Shown here piece by piece: positions 34,776 to 44,818 of a stretch of DNA of 64,000 bases. A program made the translations under genes and the position numbers. The notes under the pieces were generated by a model. That model was not told the DNA's origin. It did not search any database and saw nothing but the letters and a program-made list of their open reading frames with translations. The DNA comes from Rheum nobile (Eukaryota; Streptophyta; Magnoliopsida; Caryophyllales; Polygonaceae). The stretch covers positions 5,126,501 to 5,190,500 of the forward strand of contig WOAB01000109.1 of NCBI GenBank assembly GCA_027886185.1, given 5' to 3'. Every line of letters begins with the position of its first letter. Position 1 is the first letter of the stretch.

Positions 34776-37287
34776 TGTAACACCCCCAAATCATAACCTA
34801 TTTGGAAAGGCATTACCGCCAGTGATCTCGGAATTTCACCTCCGAAACCACCCAAGGCTAAACCGGATTATTCAAATCATACATAACATTTATATAATCC
34901 ATAAACCAACGGTTCAAACATAAGTCAGGGGATTACAACCCAATCCCCGTAGGATAAAACATTGTTTCAGAGTAAATACATAGCGGGAGTCTTTAAAGGT
35001 AAAACAAGTTTTGACCATAGCGCTCAACGCCAAGGATCTCAACCTGAATAAACTTATCAAAAACATTGTCCGTCATAGTCGTTCTTAGCCTTCACTGGGT
35101 GGCAACTTGTCTGATGTGCCGAATCGAACGGATGACACCAGCCCACATGCAAAGACCAATGTTCGTGGGTTAGTCTAATGAAAGACTAGCAAGGGTACAA
35201 AGCAGAGTGGTTCTAAGTAGTCGTATTAGGTTAGACTCATCGTTTCTCGGATAATAACCGATAACGATAGCCAACCACCATACTTCTATTGGAATATCTC
35301 AAACGACATGATCAAGAGAAGACTCCAACGGAAATGAGTCTTATAGGAAAATCCAAGAGAAAGACTCCAAAGGATTGAGTCTTATCGGAAGCATGATAAA
35401 TGTCTGGAATATTATAAGTTCATATATAAACATGTAAAGTCAAAAACTGACTGAGATGCTTCGGTTCACGACCAACCTCACCGTATAATGCGAATCACCG
35501 CACTATACGAATCCAGATCGGAAAGAGAACGTACTACATTCAAGTCAGGGCGAGTTTCCTAGTCGCACTAAACTTAGCTGCACTACTCGCCAAAGGTATA
35601 TTAATTATGTGCACTCGGGCACTTATCTTATACAATTCCAAAACGATCAATCACGTTTCAAGATTTTAGAATCTCGTCCTCGGCGGACATGAGATATAGA
35701 GAGTTGGGACTAAATCCCTGAGTTTGGCACCAGCTGTTGTGCACATCCCCTATGCTCGGATAGGAGAGGGTCATGACCAAAGAAAAGTGTTGGGGCCTGG
35801 ACATCCCATCCACTTGGTTATAAAGAAACGACTAGTACTCACTGAGAGATACCGAGTAGCGTTCCTACGAATACTCGTTCTAACTAAGCAGTTCAGAACA
35901 GTCAATTATAATAAAGCCCTCAAGGCCAATATCTCAGATATATTTCAATCTAGATCATACATGTATAATAGCGTTGTTCTAGCATATATACAACCTATTA
36001 TAATGTTCATTTTATCTTTCCAAAGATAATTTCATAAAACGATTCCAGACATGAACAATAATCAATCCAAATTAATTAACAATTAAGCAATTGATAATTA
36101 ATGGAATTATGGAATGATAAGCAAGAGCGAACCGCCACTTGCCTTGGATCTGACGAAAGCTTCAAAAGCTTAGAACGAAAGGGTTTCCAAGTCCAGAACG
36201 GGAACAGATCCTGGATAAAATCCATATGGAACGACCCATAACAAGACCCTAAATTAGATTCAATATCTATATATATGAATCTAATGGAAAACAAGACAAA
36301 GGAATAAGGCCAAAGCCCATGCCCAACACCAAGACACACAACCGGCATGGCCACCGCGGGTGCGGCGGGCACATGGCGCGGGGTGCGGCACACTGGCAGG
36401 GGCGAGGACAAGGCTGGCAACGGGGGAAACTCACCCAAATCGAACCCCCTTGGCTTCGATTCTCCTTGGTTTGTTTCTACCACCTTATTAAGCTTCCAAC
36501 AAGCTTCAAAAGGCCCCTGAGAACTGATCAAAACAAAGCCCAAACAACCACGAAAATCGGGTTCAAAGTTCAGCAAAAGTCACAAATTTCTGAAGGGAAA
36601 ATCAGTGGTTTGCAAGGGTTTTCTTACCAATTTTCGATCGACCTCTAGTTCGAATCGACCTTGGCTATTCTTCTCACCCTCTTAAGCTACACTTCACCTT
36701 CAATATGCAACTTCGATCTGGCCAAACGAATGAGTGAATCGATCAGAAATCGAATTCAAAGTTTAGCTCATGAACACGTTTTCTGGTTTTGATAGCAAAA
36801 GAGAGGACGAAAATGGTGAGGAGCCAACTTCTGGCCTTTCTCACGACCTCTCCTCCTCTTTTATAGGCAAACCGAAAAGAGCCCTTGAAAGACAAGTATA
36901 CCAGGTGGTGGACAAGCTAGGCCCCATATCCTTGGCAAGTCACCAAGCCTAGTTGCCAACTGCACCAAGTTGGTTGTCAGATGCTGAAAAAATCTGCTGA
37001 AGTGGTGTGTTGTGGAGGCTAAGGCATTAAAGGCCGACTTCCTCTTTGGCTCTTTTGTCTTATTTACCTTAAATGGTAAATTTACTTAACCCCGGGTTAA
37101 ATATATTTGTACACGAACGAGTTTTTAAGCCAAAAATACATTAACTGTATTTTATATTGCCCCAGAAAAATATTACAGAAGCCAAACATTACACAGAATA
37201 TTCGTATCTCTTCAAAATTAATCTGGCTCGCAATATGGCTTAAGAAAATTCAAAAATTTTATTCGTGCAAATATACGGGATATTACA
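34776..37287. mobile_element. H: solo LTR of Tekay/Del chromovirus type
   Basis: A 2512-bp sequence with ends TGTAACACCCCC and GGGATATTACA and a perfect 5-bp duplication GAATG (34771-34775 and 37288-37292), inserted in the leader of D2. The terminal TGTAACACCCC and long size are typical of plant Del/Tekay chromovirus LTRs; that assignment rests on the ends only. No coding sequence was recognised inside. Confidence 0.88.
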
Positions 37288-37643
37288 GAATGATCACGTG
37301 AGATCTTTAGTGATAGGAGAGAGAAAAAAGAAGATATGATTTGTTATCTTATAGAAGGAAATTCGGCTAACCAACTAAAAAGAAAATAAGGAAACAAAAT
37401 TCACGCAAGGAAATAAGGAAACAACTACTCTAGCATGCAATATATCAAAGTTACCAAACACACCAAAACTTATGGGGCCAGAAGAAGAAAAAATCGGCCA
37501 AGGTGTTACCTTGTAGAAACCGAAGGACAAGCAAATATGGAAACTTTATGTTTTTCTCTTGATTATGCGGAAGCAAAGGATGATGGGAAAGAAAAATTTT
37601 GTGAACAAGATGAAAACTTGATTTCGTGACTTACAAGACGGCT

Positions 37644-37657
37644 GGGCTCTGATGCCA
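37644..37657 (-). promoter_or_regulatory. Primer binding site, Met tRNA type (element D2)
   Basis: TGGCATCAGAGCCC on the minus strand, 2 nt from the LTR start at 37660. Confidence 0.85.
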
Positions 37658-37659
37658 GT

Positions 37660-38887
37660 TGATGTGTTCTTGCCTCCGATGACGAGCACACTTGTCAAAG
37701 GTGACACTTTTGGACCTAGTCTTGGGCGAGAAGTCACAAGTCTTGTTTGTCAAGGCTGTCGTGGAAACCTTGGGGAAACCCTTGATGAATTGCACGAAAG
37801 CTTGACAATGGATGCGCGTACGTGAATAGTAACTTTAGAGGTTATCGGACACGGTGGAGACTGGATGTGAACCCGATGGTGAGTGTCTGGGTGGTATCGA
37901 CGGCGGCGGCGATGGATGTCAAGATGGGTGTCAAGACAGCGAAGGCGGCGGCGAGGATGAAGGCGATGGCGATTGCGATGGCGGTGGCGAGCGATTGATT
38001 GGGTTCGATGGTGGATTCGATGGCGACGGCGATAGCGATGGTGATGGTGGATGTCACAAGCGATGGGCTAGCGACAGCGACAACGATGGTGTGGGTGCGA
38101 TAGTGGGTGTGATTACGGAAGCGATTTGATGGATGGCGATGGTGTGATGGTTTGGGATAGATGACTTGAAGATCAAGTCTTTGTCCGTTGCGTCGGCGGC
38201 GGAGTGAAGGGAGATGCGAAGGAAGACTAGCTTGAAGGGTTCCAAGCGATGTCGTAGCGTCGGCGGCGGGTGAAGGGGATGTGAAGCTAGAGATAGGTTG
38301 ACGTCCGATCAAAGGAAGGAGGATTTATCACTCGACTTAAGCTTTGATTAAATTGAACGTAAACAATAACAAGAAACAAAGTTTAGCTTAAATACTAGAG
38401 GCGAGACTCGGATGGACCGAGTCGAGCCTAGTGGGCTAGCCCATGCAACATGCAATAGGCACACACCCTAAAAATAGAAAGACTATAAATGAAAACTACT
38501 TAAAACAAGCAAATACCAAAAATAGTAATGTCTCAAAATAACAATGTCAAAACACGAGGCAAATAAACCTCTAAATGGCTAAGCCGGTGGCGGCGAGGCA
38601 TGGGACGTAGACATTGGGAGCGGCGGCGATGTCATGGGTGTCTGGGCTCGACAGTGGGCGCGTCCGGTGTTGATAGCGATGGGCTCGATTTTGCGATGCC
38701 GATAGTGGCGAGGACTTGGAGTCTGGGCTCGGTCTCGGGTGTGCCTTGGCCAGAGATGACGTGAGCGACAAGCGATTGCACGGCGTCGGCGATGGCCTTG
38801 GTCCTTGACCTTGTCACTGGGCCCTCTGAGCGTAGGCTCTTGGCATGCTCCTCCTTTGTAGCCGTCATGAAGGGCAGGGTCGCATCA
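37660..38887 (-). repeat. 5' LTR of D2
   Basis: 1228 bp, the same length as the shared LTR at 27442-28669, with a modest number of substitutions. Right border reads TGATGCGACCC on the minus strand. The flanking CAAAT (38888-38892) is the expected target duplicate; its mate would be left of the window. Confidence 0.88.
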
Positions 38888-39240
38888 CAAATCAAAGGTT
38901 GTGGTACCACTTGTCAAACACGAAACAACAACTTGACACATATTATCTAAGGAATTGCATGGCAATGCATACAAAATCCACACATGTAAACACTTATCTA
39001 ACGCATGCAAAATAGGAAAAAAGGATTTGCTTTTCATGGACAAAAGTCAAATAGATAAAAAATACTTGACACATAAAACAAATGGACTTCGTGACAATAA
39101 CTCTTACTTACACACAAGCACATGACTTGTAAATAAAAGTTAAAAGAAAATGCACAAAATCACATACCTGTACAATGCTCATGGAACAATAACATGCAAA
39201 ATATGCCCTCAAATTTATAAGAAAATGCACAAAGTCAACA
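38888..39240. other. Unassigned AT-rich spacer left of the tandem array
   Basis: 353 bp with no gene or recognisable element. It ends AAAGTCAACA at the array start. The related AGTCAATCACA is the right end of each repeat unit, so a short shared word marks the array breakpoint. Confidence 0.6.
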
Positions 39241-39399
39241 AGCTACACATATGATGCCACGCATGCAAACAAGCATAGGTTTAACACATTGAAGCATGCC
39301 ACAATGCCAAAAAAACATGCAAAATTAATGAGTTTCAACTCACTCTTTTTAGGTACTTATGATATGTATGTATGAATATTGATTGAGAAGTATTTAATC

Positions 39400-39786
39400 G
39401 GTATGATGCTTTTCCTGGTTTGTTCGGTTCGAGATGTTATTTCGGTTGAGGTCGAGGGCGTAGTTATGTGGTTCATGTGGTCTCCTTGTGTCGGAGTTCT
39501 GCCCAGGAGTTTCGTCACATTTCCAATTGAGTGCCCTGCAGATTGTTCTTCGGCGACACTTCATACGTTGTGTTAGGTTTGTTGGTTCTAACCCACGCTT
39601 GTGTCATTCTCAAGCCATCCCCATGTTGTATTAGCTCGTCATATTTGGTTGTTTACTTCTTTTTCACTCATTATGTGTATGGTTTATTTCATGTCGGTTT
39701 TGTCCGACTTCCGAGCCTAGCTTGGACTCTCGATTTACCAGATATGTATGGTATTTCGAATTCTTTCCTTATCAAAAAAGAAATTG
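39400..39786 (+). mobile_element. LINE 3' end fragment (unit 1)
   Basis: T-rich sequence ending TTCCTTATCAAAAAAGAAAT, the type of tail seen at 3' ends of plant L1-type LINEs. No ORF is preserved and the left limit is a guess. The same segment recurs in units 2-4 at +3957, +7915 and +11870. Confidence 0.45.
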
Positions 39787-39948
39787 GATATTAATTTGAC
39801 TTAGTTTCCATGACTATTTTCCTATTTTCAAGACACTTGAAAAATATATAAATTTAATAGTCTTAAATTTTGTATTAATATTATCAAAATGATAAATAAT
39901 TAGGAATATTGACTTTCTTTTCCGAGATGACAAATATAACAAAACAAA

Positions 39949-39955
39949 GGGAGTA
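39949..39955. repeat. Possible mariner/Stowaway-type terminus (unit 1)
   Basis: GGGAGTA, preceded inward by CAAATATAACAAAACAAA; the reverse complement TACTCCCTTTGTTTTG looks like a plant mariner/Stowaway end. No partner terminus was found, so it may be a relic or chance. Repeated in all units. Confidence 0.3.
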
Positions 39956-40121
39956 TAATTAGATTTAGATGTCTTAGTAATAAATGTATTAAGTGTGATC
40001 TTTGTCCAAAGTGAAATACATTGGCCTTGGAGGAAATTACATTGGTTAGAATTTGACTGAATTAATGATAGATTGGTAAGAAAAGTTGTACTCTCTCGAA
40101 TGACGAATTTGATTTGCACAC

Positions 40122-40176
40122 AAGTCTTTTGGGGTATTCTTAATTCTTATCAAAAAAAAAAGTCTTTTGGGGTATT
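40122..40176 (+). mobile_element. Micro LINE insertion with 17-bp duplication (unit 1)
   Basis: AAGTCTTTTGGGGTATT occurs at 40122-40138 and 40160-40176. Between them lie about 21 bp ending TTCTTATCAAAAAAAAA, matching the LINE tail at 39786. This fits a LINE insertion truncated to almost nothing but its 3' tail. Present in every unit. Confidence 0.7.
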
Positions 40177-40360
40177 GGGAATGAGGGAAGTTAAAGACAA
40201 TTGAAGAACAAATTGATGGTTTTTGAGAGATCTTTAATAAATGGATCATATTCTTTTTGTGTGAAAAAATAACACTTGTCTAGTGGAGATTAAATTCTCC
40301 GCACTCTTTTTATGCACTTTTTTGTACATTTTATAGACTAAACTTGTTTATTTTATATTT

Positions 40361-40575
40361 AAACCTTAAAATATAAACTCTAAATTCTAAACTCTAAATC
40401 CTAGACCCTAAGTCTTAAATCCTATATCCTAAACCCTAAAATCTTATACCCTAAATTTTAAATCCTAAATTTTAAACTATAAATCCTAAATCTTAAATTT
40501 TAAATCCTAAATTTTAAACTATAAATCCTAAATCTTAAATTATAAATCCTAAATTTTAATTATTAATCCTAATTT
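40361..40575. repeat. Degenerate telomere-like CCCTAAA tract (unit 1)
   Basis: About 215 bp of 6-8-bp words around CCTAAA/CCCTAAA with many TTTTAAA variants, also at 44318-44532, 48276-48490 and 52231-52445. Such interstitial telomere-like tracts occur in plant genomes; the sequence is strongly decayed, so a telomere origin is only a possibility. Confidence 0.65.
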
Positions 40576-41092
40576 AAAATTTAAAATATAAAATAAATAA
40601 ATAAAACTTAAATGATACATAAAAGGGTGCACTGCACAATTAGGGCGTTAATGTGTGTCTAGAGTGCAAGCGGGAGGGGCTATGAGATTATCAATACAGA
40701 AGGCCCCACCTAAATCCAATCACTAAAAATAGAGAGCAACGTCACCAACCAAGCAGCAACCCCAGATTCACCTCTCTCTCGCTTGCCCAATTCAATTGAC
40801 TCAAATCCTGCTGCACACTTCTCTATTTTCCCTTTTTCTTTTTTAAATAGAATTGAGGTACTCCCTCTGTCCCGAAATGTTTGTCCTAAAGTACAAAAAG
40901 CTCTTTAATTAAGAAAATTAGGGAGAGTACAAAAGGGGACATGACCTGCTACAGTGCAATATGTGGTTATTGACCACAGATCAAATTTCAGCCAATGAAA
41001 GGGGAGCATTAGGGGCACACGGATCACTTACAAATTTTGGGGACTTAAGGACAGAATTGCCCTAAACAAAAGGGGAATTATGCAGGGGACTT

Positions 41093-41108
41093 AGGGCATA
41101 ATTGCCCT
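41093..41108. other. Perfect hairpin in MLE promoter (unit 1)
   Basis: AGGGCA-TAAT-TGCCCT, upstream of the TATA box. In unit 3 (49008-49023) the 4-nt loop is ATTA, the reverse complement. Confidence 0.7.
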
Positions 41109-41131
41109 AACAAAATTGCCCCTAAACAGAG

Positions 41132-41138
41132 TATAAAA
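41132..41138 (+). promoter_or_regulatory. TATA box of the MLE transposase gene (unit 1)
   Basis: TATAAAA, 113 bp upstream of the transposase ATG at 41251, with a plausible leader between. Conserved in all four units (45090, 49047 and 53002 approximately). Confidence 0.65.
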
Positions 41139-41250
41139 GGGGATTACAGCATTCCCAAAGGAATTTACAGAATTTACATTCAAAGCTTCAGTAAAATTCA
41201 GAGCAAAATTAAGCAAGTAAACAATTTCTGCATCACAGCCTGGTGATGTC

Positions 41251-42684
41251 ATGGCCTCAGCTTTATGGGACTTAAATGAAGCTCCACTTCCAGATGAACA
41301 GTACATTTATGATGGAGAAGAGTTCGAAGAGGGACAGTCATCAGGGGACATGGAACAAGATGAACATAGCTTTGATCTCAACCAGGAACCGGGAGATAAA
41401 GAGGGACATTCATCAGAAGCAGAGCACAACACAGAGGCAACACAACATCATCAGCCAACACATAATACCAGGCTCAGCAGTGATCAAAAAATGCACATAT
41501 TGAATGCTCTGCTAACAAGATCTAAAGAGGGACAATTACCACATGGTGTAATAAACAAAGCTGCACAAGAGTTCAACATGTCAACAAGGTGCATAGGCAG
41601 AATTTGGAACACAGCAAAGAAGCAACATAATGCACAGCAGAGGTACAATCTAAGCACAAAATATCACAACTGTGGTAGAAAAGGAATTCAAGTAGAGATG
41701 GATTCAATCACAGCACATACAAATCCAATCCATCCTGATTTGAGTGAGGGACATAAGAAGGCTAGGTTGGATTGGGTACTGAAGTTACTTTGTGGGGATA
41801 CAGTAGAAGAAAAATAAGTGTATTATCCAATGTTTGATTTTGTACACTTGGATGAGAAGTGTTTTTTTCTATCAAAGAAATCACAGAGAGTATATCTAGC
41901 ACAGAATGAAAGGGGCAAGTACAGAGCTGCAAATTCATCTAAATTCATTCTCAAAGTTATGTTCACTGCAGTTGTAGCAAGGCCTAGATTTGATGCAGAG
42001 GGACAATGCATTTTTGATGGGAAGATAGGAATCTTTCCATTCACATATCAACAAGCAGCAAAGAGGTCATCCAAAAACAGAGAGAATGGGACACTAGTTA
42101 CAAAGCTAGTTGAATCAGTCAACAAGCAAGTGACAAGGAACATGTTGATAAACCAAATCATTCCAGCAATCAAGGCAAAATGGTCACAAGATGGAGCTCA
42201 AAGAGTTATATTCATACAACAAGACAATACAAAGGCCCATATAACTCAAAGAGATCCAGAATGGCAACAGGTATACATTCAGGATGGATTCACTTTCATC
42301 TTAATACAACAGCCAGCTAATAGTCCAGATGTAAACATCTTAGATCTAGGATTTTTCAAAAGCATTCAGTCACTCATGCACAAGAAGATGCCAAAAAGTA
42401 TTGATCATATGATAGAAGCAGTGCATGAAGCATTTTTTGAATTGGCCCCTACAACTCTAAGAGATGTGTGGATGACACTACAATTTGTTATGAATGAAAT
42501 ACTTAAATGCAAGGGAGGCAATGAGTATGATTTGTCACATGTAAACAAGAAGAAATTAATGGCTCAAGGAAATCTACCAAGAGAGATCAATGCACATATG
42601 TGGGCTATCATAGAAGCATGGGACATAGTGCATGGGGGTGCACAACAAGCACATCAAGCAGGAACATCAATAACAGGTCAATAG
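41251..42684 (+). pseudogene. Mariner-like transposase, stop at codon 189 (unit 1)
   Basis: 477-codon cut-and-paste transposase frame. Residues 1-47 hold two DLNxxP motifs (7-12 and 42-47) in an acidic region. Residues ~75-130 are the DNA-binding helix-turn-helix region (LSSDQKMHILNALL, GVINKAAQEFNMSTRCIGRIW). The catalytic triad is Asp201 (VHLDEKCFF), Asp325 (IQQDNTKAH) and Asp365 (NILDLGFF), spaced as DD39D, the plant mariner signature. A TAA at 41815-41817 replaces codon 189 and separates the DNA-binding from the catalytic half. Apart from this stop the frame is open to 42684. Readthrough or separate translation of the halves cannot be judged from sequence. Confidence 0.92.
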
Positions 42685-42841
42685 TCAACAAGGGACAACA
42701 GATGTTGAAGATCAAGACACTGAAGAAGCACTTGAAGACAGTCAGTTTATTTAGCAATATATGACAAAGATTGAACATTTTGTAAGGTAGCAAGAACTTG
42801 TGTAATTTTGTAAACAAGCACAAGTAATGGCACAACAATGA

Positions 42842-43197
42842 CAATGCATTTCTCAGATGTCCCTAATACCATCATAGACACAAACCCATTCACAATACCT
42901 TAGCATACACATAAGCATCAATCAGTCATTTGACTGTGTTCCAATGGCACACTAAGACAGTGAACATGCAGGGAATGCATCTCAGTTTCAAGACTTCATC
43001 ATAGATAGACTCAAAGAGAATAACACCACCAATCACAAGAGCTTTTAGAACTTTAGGACAAACATTTCGGGATAAACCAGACAAGGGAAATGCATAAATA
43101 ATCACAATTGTAGATTTTCTCATATGTCCCCATAGCCATCATAGACACAAGACCAATCACAAGACCTTAACATACACATAGGCATCAGTCAATCACA
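42842..43197. repeat. ~170-bp repeat monomers at the unit 1 right end
   Basis: One monomer runs from about 42842 to 43009 (AATGCATTTCTCAGATGTCC...). A second, partial, runs from 43088 to 43197. Between them are about 80 bp that include the right inner terminal repeat of the MLE. The same arrangement recurs in units 2-4. Confidence 0.7.
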
Positions 43198-44818
43198 AGC
43201 TACACATATGATGCCACGCATGCAAACAAGCATAGGTTTAACACATTGAAGCATGCCACAATGCCAAAAAAACATGCAAAATTAATGAGTTTCAACTCAC
43301 TCTTTTTAGGTACTTATGATATGTATGTATGAATATTGATTGAGAAGTATTTAATCGGTATGATGCTTTTCCTGGTTTGTTCGGTTCGAGATGTTATTTC
43401 GGTTGAGGTCGAGGGCTTAGTTATGTGGTTCATGTGGTCTCCTTGTGTCGGAGTTCTGCCCAGGAGTTTCGTCACATTTCCAATTGAGTGCCCTGCAGAT
43501 TGTTCTTCGGCGACACTTCATACGTTGTGTTAGGTTTGTTGGTTCTAACCCACGCTTGTGTCATTCTCAAGCCATCCCCATGTTGTATTAGCTCGTCATA
43601 TTTGGTTGTTTACTTCTTTTTCACTCATTATGTGTATGGTTTATTTCATGTCGGTTTTGTCCGACTTCCGAGCCTAGCTTGGACTCTCGATTTACCAGAT
43701 ATGTATGGTATTTCGAATTCTTTCCTTATCAAAAAAGAAATTGGATATTAATTTGACTTAGTTTCCATGACTATTTTCCTATTTTCAAGACACTTGAAAA
43801 ATATATAAATTTAATAGTCTTAAATTTTGTATTAATATTATCAAAACGATAAATAATTAGGAATATTGACTTTCTTTTCCGAGATGACAAATATAACAAA
43901 ACAAAGGGAGTATAATTAGATTTAGATGTCTTAGTAATAAATGTATTAAGTGTGATCTTTGTCCAAAGTGAAATACATTGGCCTTGGAGGAAATTACATT
44001 GGTTAGAATTTGACTGAATTAATGATAGATTGGTAAGAAAAGTTGTACTCTCTCGAATGACGAATTTGATTTGCACACAAGTCTTTTGGGGTATTCTTAA
44101 TTCTTATCAAAAAAAAAAGTCTTTTGGGGTATTGGGAATGAGGGAAGTTAAAGACAATTGAAGAACAAATTGATGGTTTTTGAGAGATCTTTAATAAATG
44201 GATCATATTCTTTTTGTGTGAAAAAATAACACTTGTCTAGTGGAGATTAAATTCTCCGCACTCTTTTTATGCACTTTTTTGTACATTTTATAGACTAAAC
44301 TTGTTTATTTTATATTTAAACCTTAAAATATAAACTCTAAATTCTAAACTCTAAATCCTAGACCCTAAGTCTTAAACCCTATATCCTAAACCCTAAAATC
44401 TTATACCCTAAATTTTAAATCCTAAATTTTAAACTATAAATCCTAAATCTTAAATTTTAAATCCTAAATTTTAAACTATAAATCCTAAATCTTAAATTAT
44501 AAATCCTAAATTTTAATTATTAATCCTAATTTAAAATTTAAAATATAAAATAAATAAATAAAACTTAAATGATACATAAAAGGGTGCACTGCACAATTAG
44601 GGCGTTAATGTGTGTCTAGAGTGCAAGCGGGAGGGGCTATGAGATTATCAATACAGAAGGCCCCACCTAAATCCAATCACTAAAAATAGAGAGCAACGTC
44701 ACCAACCAAGCAGCAACCCCAGATTCACCTCTCTCTCGCTTGCCCAATTCAATTGACTCAAATCCTGCTGCACACTTCTCTATTTTCCCTTTTTTCTTTT
44801 TTAAATAGAATTGAGGTA

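Larger units (their letters stand above)
40861..43072 (+). mobile_element. Plant mariner-like element, unit 1
   Basis: Left terminal repeat CTCCCTCTGTCCCGAAATG starts directly after a TA (40859-40860), the mariner target. The right repeat at 43041-43072 matches the inner part of the left one in inverted orientation (about 32 of 34 positions from TCCCGAAATG inward). The outer ~9 bp of the right end are missing or replaced, so this end may not be cut by transposase. It encodes a broken transposase. Confidence 0.85.
39241..43197 (+). repeat. Tandem unit 1 (3957 bp)
   Basis: First of four head-to-tail units, starting AGCTACACATATGATGCC and ending CAGTCAATCACA. Order within the unit: LINE 3' tail, a mariner/Stowaway-like terminus, a micro LINE insertion, a degenerate telomere-like tract, a mariner-like element, and part of a ~170-bp repeat. 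Unit 1 has private differences (EGV codon in the first part, AAAATGAT at ~39888) not shared by units 2-4. Confidence 0.95.

Noticed and set aside
35724..36029. A 101-codon frame in solo LTR H.
   Set aside because: No domain or homology recognised, and it lies wholly within an LTR with clear borders.
37854..38129. A Gly/Asp-rich frame in the LTR of D2, also present at 27621-27911.
   Set aside because: It comes from GAT/GGC trinucleotide-like runs of the LTR with no start context or domain.
39531..39794. An 87-codon frame in each tandem unit (membrane-protein-like, many Phe/Val).
   Set aside because: It lies in the T-rich LINE tail, has no recognisable domain and is repeated only because the unit is duplicated.
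40361..40575. Possible CRISPR-like or true telomere array.
   Set aside because: Words are irregular with no fixed spacer, and too decayed for a working telomere; CRISPR arrays are not expected in plant nuclear DNA.
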